Below are positions 16,006-24,067 of a DNA stretch of 64,000 nt, piece by piece (within the stretch, counting starts at the first letter, position 1; the number at the start of each line of letters is the position of its first letter). A model generated the notes under the pieces. That model was not told the DNA's origin. It made no database searches and was given only the letters and a program-made list of their open reading frames with translations. Source of the DNA: Palsa-870 sp039935415 (GTDB taxonomy: Bacteria > Chloroflexota > Dormibacteria > Dormibacterales > Dormibacteraceae). The stretch is taken from the NCBI GenBank assembly GCA_039935415.1, contig JBDTKH010000028.1:75842-139841 (forward strand). Direction: 5' to 3'. The position numbers and the translations under genes are program-made.

Positions 16006-17514
16006 TTAACGCTCAGCCCCGGCCATGAGTTCCGCCAGCGCTATGCACAGCCTCGTCCCGGCCCCGCTCGGGCCCCGAAGTACCGTGGTGAGCTCGGTGT
16101 TGGTGTTCCAGCTCGAGGCTGCGATGTCCAGGTGTACCCAGGGCTTGCCGCCGGCGAACTCGCCGATGAACATGCCGCCCAGTATGGTCCCCGCCTCGCC
16201 GTATTCCGAGTTTCTCAGGTCGGCGATCTGGCTTCGCAGCAGGATCCGGTAATCGGCGTAGATGGGGAGCCGCCAGACCCGGTCCCCGGCCTCGGCCGCC
16301 GCCTGCTCGACCACCTCCCAGAAACGATCGTCGTTGCTGACAGCCGCGGTGGCGGCGTGGCCGATCGCGACCGTGGCGGCTCCGGTGAGGGTGGCGAGGT
16401 CGACGATGTGTGTCGCGCCGTTGCGGAGGGCGTGGGTGAGGGCATCGGCCAGGACAAGTCGACCCTCCGCATCCGTGTTGAGGATCTCGACGGTCTTTCC
16501 GTCGGCGCTGACCAGCACGTCGCCTGGACGCTGCGCCGCGGGACCCGGCATGTTCTCGGTGGCCGCGACGATCGCCATCACGTCCAGCGGCAGCTTGCGC
16601 GAAGCGATCACGTCGATCGCCGCCAGGACCGCGGCCGCCCCTGACATGTCCGCCTTCATCTGGCTCATGTGCTCGGCGGTCTTCAGTGAGATGCCGCCCG
16701 TGTCGAAGGTGATCCCCTTTCCGACCAGGGCTAGCACGCGCGCTCCGGCCTCGCTCGGGAGTCCCTGCGGCCGGTTACCGTGATAGCGCAGCCGGATAAG
16801 GCGTGGCGGCCTGACCGAACCGGATGCCACGCCCAGCAAGAGGTTGTAGCCGCCGGCCTTCAGCTCGGCCGGTCCGAGCACCTCGACTTCCAGGCCGTGG
16901 CGCTGCGCGATCCGGGTCGCCTCCTGCGCCAGCGCGTCCGGCGTCATCTCGTTGGGCGGCGCGTTCTGCCACTCGCGCGCGCGGTTGGTCGCTTCGCCGT
17001 TCTCCAGCGAGGCGACCACCTCGTGCTCGCGTCCCAAACCGAAGCCCGCGAGCACAAGCTCTTCGATCTCGCGGCGCTCGGGCTGCGCGCCGGTCTGGCG
17101 CGAGCGGCGTTCGAAGGTGCCCATCACGCAGCCTTCGACCACCGCCTTGAGCGAGTCCATGCCGAGCGGCGGGTCCGACCGCACGAGCCCGAGGCGCTTA
17201 TAGCCATAGGTGCGCGAGGCCCGGATCAGCTCGTGGTGGGCCGACCTGAGGCGCTGGCCGTCGAGGTCGTGGATCGCGCCGACGCCGTAGAGGATCACGC
17301 GGCGCGGCCCCGCGCGGCCGTGCGTCGGCACGGGCAGCACCTCGTGGATGCGGCCCCTGAACTCCGCGCTGGCGATCATCTCGGAGAGCACGCCGTCCAG
17401 CGCGCGATCGAGGTCGAGCGCCGCGCCCGAGAGGCGCTGGCCGGTGGCGACGGGGACCGCGAGGCCGTCGACGGCCAGCTCGGCCGGAGGCGTCGCAACC
17501 AGGGTGACCTTCAC
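16006..17514 (-). CDS. pepA: Leucyl aminopeptidase (M17)
   Basis: A 502-residue cytosolic leucine aminopeptidase of family M17, which removes N-terminal residues from peptides using two metal ions. The catalytic domain shows LVGKGITFDTGGISLK (metal and catalytic Lys), MKADMSGAAAVL, and the hallmark NTDAEGRLVLADAL, followed by a catalytic-Arg context and GGMFIGEFAGG near the end. The N-terminal macro-like domain is less conserved, as usual. The start at 17514 gives full family length. It is first in a probable pepA-dxs pair. Confidence 0.92.
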   Translation of the reverse strand: MKVTLVATPPAELAVDGLAVPVATGQRLSGAALDLDRALDGVLSEMIASAEFRGRIHEVLPVPTHGRAGPRRVILYGVGAIHDLDGQRLRSAHHELIRASRTYGYKRLGLVRSDPPLGMDSLKAVVEGCVMGTFERRSRQTGAQPERREIEELVLAGFGLGREHEVVASLENGEATNRAREWQNAPPNEMTPDALAQEATRIAQRHGLEVEVLGPAELKAGGYNLLLGVASGSVRPPRLIRLRYHGNRPQGLPSEAGARVLALVGKGITFDTGGISLKTAEHMSQMKADMSGAAAVLAAIDVIASRKLPLDVMAIVAATENMPGPAAQRPGDVLVSADGKTVEILNTDAEGRLVLADALTHALRNGATHIVDLATLTGAATVAIGHAATAAVSNDDRFWEVVEQAAAEAGDRVWRLPIYADYRILLRSQIADLRNSEYGEAGTILGGMFIGEFAGGKPWVHLDIAASSWNTNTELTTVLRGPSGAGTRLCIALAELMAGAER

Positions 17515-17537
17515 GAAGGCATAAGCCTAGTCACGTG

Positions 17538-19607
17538 TTAAGTCAGGTGCTCGGCCACGAGCTCCATCACGTGCGCGACGCGCAGGTTCATGCCGCGCCG
17601 CCGCGCGGCCGCGGCGATGTGCATGAGGCAGCCCGGGTTGTCGGAGGCGACGACCGTGCACCCCGTCTTCGCGATCGCATCGAGCTTCCAGCGCGCGAGT
17701 CGCGTGGCCACGCGCGGCCACTCGACGCTGAAGGTGCCGCCAAACCCGCAGCAGTTGGCGATGTCGGGGATGTCGACGACCTCGTAGCCGGCGAGCTCCA
17801 GCAGGCGCCGCGGCTCGCTCTTCAGGCCGAGCTGGCGAAGGCTCTGGCACGAGTCGTGATAGGCGACCTTCAGGCTCATGCCCTCGCCGTCGACCAGGTT
17901 CGGGTTCCTGGTCAGGACCTCGAGCACGAAGCGGGTCGAGTCCCGCATGCGCGAGCGGACGGCTTCCGGGACCGCGGCGCCCCAATCCGGCGCGTCCAGC
18001 GTGAAGGCGCCGAAACACGAGGCGGACGGGGTGACGATCAGCCCCTTGGAATCTCCAAGGCTCTGGGCAAGATTGGCATGCAGGGCCGTGCCGCCCTCGA
18101 AATCGCCGGCGTTCGCGGCGATCAGGCCGCAGCACCACTGGGCCTTGGGAAAACCAACCTTGAAGCCCGCGGCACCGGCGATCCGCTCCAGCGCCACAGC
18201 CGCCTCCGGCTGCATCCGGTCGACCATGCACGAGGCGAAGATCGTGAGCGGCTCGCCGTCGACGGTGCTGGTGGTCGCCCGATCGCGGTACGGCACCCGA
18301 GCGATGCGCGGCGCGCCCGCCACCAGGCCGCTGAACGGGGCCGCCGCCCGCAGGAGGCGGTCTGCTAGCTCCGGACGCTCCCAGACTCCGAGCAGCGCCT
18401 TCTTGCGGAGCGACTTCCGGCCCGCCCGGCGGTGCTCGAGGATCTGGCGCGGCAGCGGGATGTCCACGGGGCAGGCCTCCTGGCACGCATTGCACTGCGT
18501 GCACAGCGTGTTCGGGAGGTCCGCCGCGGAGACTCCGAAATGGAACGGAGTGAGGACGAGGCCAATCGGCCCGTTGTAGATGTGGCCGAACTGGTGGCCG
18601 CCCACCGCCATGAAGGGCGGGCAGGCGTTGGAGCACGCGCCGCAGCGGATGCACGTCAGCGCGTCGCGGAACACCGGATCGGCGCGCATCTCCTCGCGGC
18701 CGTTGTCGAGGATCACGCAGTGCATCTCCCGCGGTCCGTGGACGCCGATCGTCAGCGACTGTTCGATGTCCGCCGAGCGTGACGGACCGGTGATCCAGTT
18801 GACGTAGCTGGTCATCACCTGTCCCGTTCCGCTGCGCGGCAGCATGCGCAGCACGGCGACCGCGTCTTCGAGCGTGGCGACCACCTTGTCGATGCCGAAG
18901 AGCGCGATGTGCACCGGCGGGAGCGTCGTCGTGAGGTCAGCGTTGCCCTCGTTGGTGACCAGGACGATGGTGCCGGTCTCGGCGATCGCCATGTTCGCTC
19001 CGCTGATGCCGACGGTGGCCTCGATGAACTTCTGACGCAGCGATTCACGCGCGTGCTTCTGGATGGCTTCGACCGTGGGCTCCGTGCCGAACACCTCGGC
19101 GGCGTCCTCCTTGGTCAGGTGGATCGCCGGCGCGATCAGGTGCGACGGGCGGGTGTGGGTCAGCTGCACCATCCGCTCGCCAAGGTCGGTCTCGACCACC
19201 TCCATCCCCAACGCTTCGAGGTGTGGGTTGAGCTCGATCTCCTCGGCGGCCATCGACTTGACCTTCGTGACCACCATGCGGCCTTGCCCGGTTCGCCCGG
19301 TCTCCGCGTTCCAGCAGATCTGCGCGATGATGTCGCGAGCCTCGGCGGCGTCCTTTGCGAAATGCACCTTGCCGCCGACTGCCTCGAGCCGTGTCTTGAA
19401 CTGCTCGACGAGCTCCGGCAGGCGCTCGAGGTTCGCCTGGCGCCGCTGCTTCAGCTCGGCGCGTCCCTTCTCGAAGTCGAAGGTCTCGAAGGCCGCGTCG
19501 CGGCGCGCGCGCAGGCCGGTCATGGCGTGGATGAGGGCGCGCTGCAGGTCCGGGTCGTCCAGGGCCTTGTTGACCCGGCGGGAAAAATGGCGCCGAGATT
19601 CAGCCAC
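17538..19607 (-). CDS. Fused LutB-LutA type iron-sulfur oxidoreductase
   Basis: A 689-residue fusion of two lactate-utilisation subunits that are usually separate. Residues 1 to about 430 are LutB-like: a LUD domain with MVVTKVKSMAAEEIELN and GISGANMAIAETGT, then two 4Fe-4S motifs (CIRCGACSNACP and CTQCNACQEACP). The remainder is LutA-like with two CCG repeats (CMVD ... QWCCGLIAANAG and CQSLRQLG ... NCCGFGGTFS). Together they would form the electron-transfer part of an NAD-independent L-lactate dehydrogenase. No LutC or lactate permease is next to it, so the substrate is tentative. Confidence 0.88.
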   Translation of the reverse strand: MAESRRHFSRRVNKALDDPDLQRALIHAMTGLRARRDAAFETFDFEKGRAELKQRRQANLERLPELVEQFKTRLEAVGGKVHFAKDAAEARDIIAQICWNAETGRTGQGRMVVTKVKSMAAEEIELNPHLEALGMEVVETDLGERMVQLTHTRPSHLIAPAIHLTKEDAAEVFGTEPTVEAIQKHARESLRQKFIEATVGISGANMAIAETGTIVLVTNEGNADLTTTLPPVHIALFGIDKVVATLEDAVAVLRMLPRSGTGQVMTSYVNWITGPSRSADIEQSLTIGVHGPREMHCVILDNGREEMRADPVFRDALTCIRCGACSNACPPFMAVGGHQFGHIYNGPIGLVLTPFHFGVSAADLPNTLCTQCNACQEACPVDIPLPRQILEHRRAGRKSLRKKALLGVWERPELADRLLRAAAPFSGLVAGAPRIARVPYRDRATTSTVDGEPLTIFASCMVDRMQPEAAVALERIAGAAGFKVGFPKAQWCCGLIAANAGDFEGGTALHANLAQSLGDSKGLIVTPSASCFGAFTLDAPDWGAAVPEAVRSRMRDSTRFVLEVLTRNPNLVDGEGMSLKVAYHDSCQSLRQLGLKSEPRRLLELAGYEVVDIPDIANCCGFGGTFSVEWPRVATRLARWKLDAIAKTGCTVVASDNPGCLMHIAAAARRRGMNLRVAHVMELVAEHLT

Positions 19608-19663
19608 GAAAAGTGTGCGCTCGTTTATGAGATCGCCCTGCGCGCGCCCGGCAGCGCGCCCGG

Positions 19664-21343
19664 CTAGGCACTCGTTGTGGAGGCTTGCTTCAACGCTTCG
19701 ACGACTTCATCGGCGGTCGACACCGGGGCCAAGCATATGGTTCCGACGCACACGACGGCGCGCTTGTCACCGCTGGGGTCGATGACGGCGTACGGATGGG
19801 CCAGCGCCGCGGCTCGGGCGAGGTCTGGGTTGGCGGTCGTCACCTTGATGGCATGTCGGGTGCGGTCGAGCGCGCGCGCGAAGATCGCGGCCATCAGGCC
19901 GTACTGGCGCGGCAGCGCGGCGATGGATTCGAGGGCACGCTTGGCTCGTGACATGTACGGCGCGGCGGGGTCTCCACTTAACACGTCGAGCTCGACCAGG
20001 GCCATCGCCGCCACGCAGTTCTCACCAAGGGGCTTGACCGGCTCGCTCAAGCGGCCGAGCTTTTCGCCACCGCTGCGGTCGAAGTAGCCGCCGAGGTTGG
20101 CGTCTCCGTACCGATCCTCGAGGTGGGCCGCGAGGTCGAGAGCCCGGGCCAGCCAATCGCCGCCGAGCCCGGCCTCGTGAGCGCGCACCGCGGCCCATAT
20201 TGCCCACGCCTGGTCTGCCAGCTGACCGCCGGCGCCCTCCGCGTGCGTCATCCCCTCGCCTCGCCGGTAGGCTCCGTGAAACAGGCGCTCCAGGAGCTTG
20301 ACGGCGTGGTCGCGGAGCACTGGCCGATCGCGGAGCAGCGCGGCTTCGAGGTAGGCGACAGCGAGAGCGGCGTTCCAGGACGTGTACACGCGGCGGTCGA
20401 CGTATGGTGAATTGGCCTGCTCGCGCTCGGCCGCATCCATCGAGTAGTAGTGCTCATCCGCATCCTGGCTCCCCGCGTAGAGGCCGCCCTTCGCGTCGCG
20501 AAGCACGCGGTCGAGATAGCCGGTCGTCGTGTCGAGCACGGGGTCCATACCCGCGAACGCGAGCCCGCTGACGAGGCCCGAGTGGTCCTCGAGCATCTTC
20601 TCGAAGTGCGGGACGCTCCAGTCCTGCGTCGTCGAGTAACGGAAGAATCCGCCCTCGACGTGGTCGTACGTGCCTCCGCCGGACATCTGCTCCAGCGTGT
20701 GAACAGCCATCTGCTTCAGTCGCGGCTCCGAGCGCAGCTCGGACTGCTCGAGCAGGAACAGGATGGCATCGGTCTGCGGGAACTTCGGCGCGTTTCCAAA
20801 GCCACCGTATGCGGGGTCATAGGCCGCGGTGACCGCCTCGAGAATGGAATCGACCGCGCCGTAGTCGAGCGCCGCGGCGCTGCGCGCAACGCTCGAGCCG
20901 GCTCGCTTGCGAGCCTCGAGCACACGGCCGGCGATCTCCGGCTGGTTCGTCCGGTAGTAAGAGGCGACGCGGGCCAGCGTGTCTGCCATCTGGTCGGGCG
21001 GCAGATACGTCGCGCCGGTGAGGGTGTCGCCCGACGATGTCAGGAAAGCGGTCGACGGCCAGCCGCCCATGTTGTAGCGCTGGTTGATGTCGGGCCGAAC
21101 GTCGTTGTCGACCCGGATGGCCACGTATTCGCGATTGATGAGGTCGATCACGCCGGGATGCGAGTAGGTGGTCTCGTCCATGACGTGGCACCAGTGGCAC
21201 CAGACCGCGGAGATCGAGAGCAGGATCGGCCGGTTGGCCGTCTCAGCCTCTTCGAAGGCGCTCGCGGACCAGGGCCGCCAGTTGATCTCGGCCGCGCGGT
21301 TCGGTCGAGGTGAAAAGTGGAACGGCTCGGCGGCGTCAGCCAC
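19664..21343 (-). CDS. DUF255 thioredoxin-fold / six-hairpin protein
   Basis: A 559-residue protein of the YyaL/SSP411 family. The N-terminal thioredoxin-like DUF255 domain has NWRPWSASAFEEAETANRPI and the active-site-like CHWCHVM (about residues 49-55). The rest resembles the (alpha/alpha)6 glycosidase-type barrel of N-acylglucosamine epimerases, with GGFGNAPKFPQTDAI, DHVEGGFFRYSTTQDWSVPHFEKML and DADEHYYSMD. It is somewhat shorter than typical members (600-700 residues). The biochemical role of the family is unsettled. It is on the minus strand upstream of the lut fusion. Confidence 0.85.
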   Translation of the reverse strand: MADAAEPFHFSPRPNRAAEINWRPWSASAFEEAETANRPILLSISAVWCHWCHVMDETTYSHPGVIDLINREYVAIRVDNDVRPDINQRYNMGGWPSTAFLTSSGDTLTGATYLPPDQMADTLARVASYYRTNQPEIAGRVLEARKRAGSSVARSAAALDYGAVDSILEAVTAAYDPAYGGFGNAPKFPQTDAILFLLEQSELRSEPRLKQMAVHTLEQMSGGGTYDHVEGGFFRYSTTQDWSVPHFEKMLEDHSGLVSGLAFAGMDPVLDTTTGYLDRVLRDAKGGLYAGSQDADEHYYSMDAAEREQANSPYVDRRVYTSWNAALAVAYLEAALLRDRPVLRDHAVKLLERLFHGAYRRGEGMTHAEGAGGQLADQAWAIWAAVRAHEAGLGGDWLARALDLAAHLEDRYGDANLGGYFDRSGGEKLGRLSEPVKPLGENCVAAMALVELDVLSGDPAAPYMSRAKRALESIAALPRQYGLMAAIFARALDRTRHAIKVTTANPDLARAAALAHPYAVIDPSGDKRAVVCVGTICLAPVSTADEVVEALKQASTTSA

Positions 21344-21376
21344 ACGACAAGGTTACGCGGGTGAAACAATGGCACT

Positions 21377-22738
21377 GTGATCTCGACCAGCGCGGTCGAC
21401 GCGTACATCGAGAAGAACTCGCGTCGATTCGTCGACGAGCTGAAAGAGCTGTGCTCCTTCCCGAGCATCTCCAACCACGGCGCGGAGGCCATCGAGCCCG
21501 CCCGCGACTGGCTGGCCGATCGCCTCGCGCGCTTCACGGACAGGGTCGAGACGCTGGAGGCGGGCGGCATGCCCGCGCTTTACGCGGAGGTACCAGGTTC
21601 TGGGCGTCGCAAGCTCCTTCTCTACCAGCACTACGACGTCCAGCCGGTCGATCCCATCGAGCTGTGGGACTCGCCACCTTTCGAACCCGCTGAAAAGGAC
21701 GGACGGCTCATCGCGCGAGGCGTCGCCGACGACAAGTCGGACGTGATGGCCCGCATCCACGCGCTCGAGACGCTGAAGGCGCTCGGCGACATTCCCGTCA
21801 CGCTGCGCTTCCTGGTCGAAGGCGAGGAGGAGATCGGCTCCAAGAGTTTCGAGAAGATCGCGCACGACCACGCCGCCAAGCTGCACGCGGACGGCTGCCT
21901 GTGGGAGTCGGGCACCTCTTTCGACGACGCTGGAAGGCCGACGCTCCAGTTCGGATGCCGCGGGCTCCTGTACGTCACCCTTCAGGTCAAGATGCTCGCC
22001 TTCGACCAGCACTCGGGCTTCGCGTCCATCTATCCGTCCCCCGCGATGTACCTGGTGGGCGCGCTCGCCAGCCTGCGCGACCAGGACATGAAGATCAAGA
22101 TCGACGGCTTCTATGACAAGGCGGTCAAGGCGACCGAAAGCGACCGCCGGATGATGGCGAAGATCGACCCCGAGGTCGAAAAGCGCAAGCAGCTCGTGGG
22201 CTTTGACCGCCTGGTCCGCGACCCGAAACCAAGCGAGGTCATCGAGCAGATGCTGTTCCTGCCGACGTGCAACATCGCCGGGATCACCACCGGCTACCAG
22301 GGACCCGGCTCGAAGACTGTGCTTCCGGCCGAAGCCACAGCCAAGCTCGACTTTCGCCTCATACCCGACCAGGACCCGGACGACATCCTCGACAAGCTCC
22401 GCAAGCACCTCGACCGGAACGGCTTCGAGAAGGTCGAAATCCTTGCCGGCGAAGGCGAGAAACCTGCCCGATCAGACCCCGATTCGGAAGTCGCGAAGAC
22501 CGTGATCGAGTGCGTCCGCGAGCTTCACGGCGAGCCGATCCTGTGGCCTTTCATGCCGGCCACAGGTCCCATGCACCCCGTGGTCGCCGACCTGGACATC
22601 CCGACCGTGCTGCCCGTCGGCGTAGGGCGGCCTGACAACCGGATCCACGCCCCCAACGAGAACATTCGCGCCGCCGACTACATCAACACGATCAAGCTGA
22701 TGTGCCGGGTGTGGGAGCGCTTCGGCGCCGGAAACTGA
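21377..22738 (+). CDS. M20 family metallopeptidase (dipeptidase)
   Basis: A 453-residue zinc dipeptidase of the M20 family (CNDP/PepV-like). Metal ligands are in LLLYQHYDVQPVDP (His), ARGVADDKSD (bridging Asp) and EGEEEIGS (catalytic Glu pair). The dimerisation domain follows with TTGYQGPGSKTVLPAEATAKLDFR, and the last ligand region is PNENIRAADYINTI. The start is GTG 21377. Its stop overlaps the ATG of the ferredoxin gene by one base. Confidence 0.9.
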   Translation: MISTSAVDAYIEKNSRRFVDELKELCSFPSISNHGAEAIEPARDWLADRLARFTDRVETLEAGGMPALYAEVPGSGRRKLLLYQHYDVQPVDPIELWDSPPFEPAEKDGRLIARGVADDKSDVMARIHALETLKALGDIPVTLRFLVEGEEEIGSKSFEKIAHDHAAKLHADGCLWESGTSFDDAGRPTLQFGCRGLLYVTLQVKMLAFDQHSGFASIYPSPAMYLVGALASLRDQDMKIKIDGFYDKAVKATESDRRMMAKIDPEVEKRKQLVGFDRLVRDPKPSEVIEQMLFLPTCNIAGITTGYQGPGSKTVLPAEATAKLDFRLIPDQDPDDILDKLRKHLDRNGFEKVEILAGEGEKPARSDPDSEVAKTVIECVRELHGEPILWPFMPATGPMHPVVADLDIPTVLPVGVGRPDNRIHAPNENIRAADYINTIKLMCRVWERFGAGN

Positions 22739-23025
22739 TGGACAAGCTCACCGACAAGCTGTTCAAGGACAAGTACGTCGAGGACACGGGGCGCGCGCAC
22801 ATCGAGGTGGTCGACCAGGCGGTGTGCGACGGCAAGTGCACCGGCAAGTACTGCAACCATTTCTGCCCGGCGGGAGTCTACGAGTGGAATGAGGAGCAGA
22901 AGAAGAACCTGGTCAGCTTCGGCAACTGCATCGAGTGCGGAGCCTGCTCTATCGGCTGCCCCTTCGACAACATCACCTGCCACACCCCCAGGGGGGGCTT
23001 CGGCGTCCAGTTCAAGCACGGCTAG
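22738..23025 (+). CDS. FixX-like ferredoxin
   Basis: A 95-residue ferredoxin-like protein resembling FixX, the ferredoxin partner of electron-transfer-flavoprotein:quinone oxidoreductases. Cysteines at 30, 34, 39 and 43 (CDGKCTGKYCNHFCP) form one unusual cluster motif; C64, C67, C70 and C74 (CIECGACSIGCP) form a standard 4Fe-4S motif. No FixA, FixB or FixC is next to it. The ATG overlaps the stop of the M20 gene by one base and a flavoprotein gene follows 47 nt later. The unusual first motif and missing fixABC make the electron partner uncertain. Confidence 0.82.
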   Translation: MDKLTDKLFKDKYVEDTGRAHIEVVDQAVCDGKCTGKYCNHFCPAGVYEWNEEQKKNLVSFGNCIECGACSIGCPFDNITCHTPRGGFGVQFKHG

Positions 23026-23035
23026 GGCCGGCCGG

Positions 23036-23060
23036 AATACGGATAGGCTCTGCCCGTATT
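23036..23060 (+). other. Hairpin between ferredoxin and flavoprotein genes
   Basis: A 7-bp inverted repeat (aatacgg / ccgtatt) with an 11-nt loop lies in the 47-nt spacer, 12 nt upstream of the next ATG. No T-run follows. It could adjust the ratio of the two proteins. Confidence 0.4.
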
Positions 23061-23072
23061 GCAATTGAAGCA

Positions 23073-24005
23073 ATGAGCGAATACGACGTGATCATCGTCG
23101 GCGGCGGGCCGGCCGGGCTGGCTGCCGCCCTCTACACGGCCCGGCTGGACCTCAAGACCGTGGTGGTCGAGCGGGGCCCGCTCGGCGGTCAGCTGCTGAA
23201 CACCGAGCTGATCGAGGACTACCCGGGCTTCGAGTCGATCCTCGGGTCGGAGCTGGCGACCAAGATGGGCGAGCACGCCCGGCGGTTCGGCGTCGAGATT
23301 CGCGATTTCGAGCCGGTCCAGGACATCGAGGTCGACGGCACCACGAAGGTGGTTCGCCTGGAGACGGGCGAGGAGCTTCGCGCGCCGGCGCTGATCATGG
23401 CGGCGGGCGGGCTCCCGCGGTACCTGCAGGTCCCCGGCGAGAAGGAGTTCTGGGGACGCGGCGTGAGCTACTGCGCTGTCTGTGACGGAGCCTTCTTCAA
23501 GGGCGAGGAGCTGGCGGTCATCGGTGGTGGAGATGCCGCCGTGGAGGAAGGCGACTTCCTCACGCGTTACGCGTCGAAGGTTTACATCATCCACCGGCGC
23601 AGCGAGCTGCGGGCGCAGGCGATCCTTGTGGACCGCGCAAAAGCCAACCCCAAGATCGAGTTCATCTTCGACGCCCACGTGAAAGAGATCACGGGGGATA
23701 CGAAGGTGCACCGGGTGCTCTACGAGCAGCGCGGCGAGGAGAAGGAGCTGGCGGTCGGCGGGGTCTTCATCTTCGTCGGCTTCGTGCCGAACTCGGGACT
23801 CTTCAAAGTCCACGTCGACCACGACGAGGCGGGATACATCGTCACGGACCGCAACATGCAGACCTCCATCCCGGGCGTCTGGGCGGTGGGCGACGTGCGG
23901 GCTCAGCTGACCAAGCAGATCGCGACCGCAGTGGGCGACGGAACTACCGCGGCCGTCGCGGCATCGATGTACGTGACGTCACTCAAGGATGCTGCGAGGG
24001 CTTAG
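23073..24005 (+). CDS. Thioredoxin reductase-like flavoprotein
   Basis: A 310-residue pyridine nucleotide-disulfide oxidoreductase of the thioredoxin-reductase group. It has the FAD motif VGGGPAGLAAALYTAR, the redox pair C134-C137 in SYCAVCDGAFF, the NAD(P) motif GGGDAAVEEGDFL with HRRSELRA (the HRR...R pattern suggests NADPH), and the C-terminal FAD block GVWAVGDVR. Start ATG 23073 is right at the family N-terminus. No thioredoxin gene is nearby; its neighbour is a FixX-like ferredoxin, so a ferredoxin:NADP-type or ferredoxin-linked role is possible, although the CxxC argues for disulfide chemistry. Confidence 0.88.
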   Translation: MSEYDVIIVGGGPAGLAAALYTARLDLKTVVVERGPLGGQLLNTELIEDYPGFESILGSELATKMGEHARRFGVEIRDFEPVQDIEVDGTTKVVRLETGEELRAPALIMAAGGLPRYLQVPGEKEFWGRGVSYCAVCDGAFFKGEELAVIGGGDAAVEEGDFLTRYASKVYIIHRRSELRAQAILVDRAKANPKIEFIFDAHVKEITGDTKVHRVLYEQRGEEKELAVGGVFIFVGFVPNSGLFKVHVDHDEAGYIVTDRNMQTSIPGVWAVGDVRAQLTKQIATAVGDGTTAAVAASMYVTSLKDAARA

Positions 24006-24029
24006 TCGTAGGCGTGAGGCTTTAAGCCC

Positions 24030-24066
24030 CGCTCCCTGTCCCTCGCCCCGAAGGGCCGCGGGGACT
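24030..24066. repeat. Palindromic spacer element between convergent genes
   Basis: The 62-nt spacer between the flavoprotein and DUF3048 genes contains ccctcgccccgaagggccgc, related to the elements at 2046 and 28345, and a cccc...gggg pairing. It is placed where a two-way terminator would be expected. Confidence 0.4.
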
Positions 24067-24067
24067 T

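Noticed and set aside
17527..18654. 375-codon minus-strand frame beside the LutB-LutA gene
   Set aside because: Shadow frame of the fusion; Arg/Gly-rich and without cysteine motifs.
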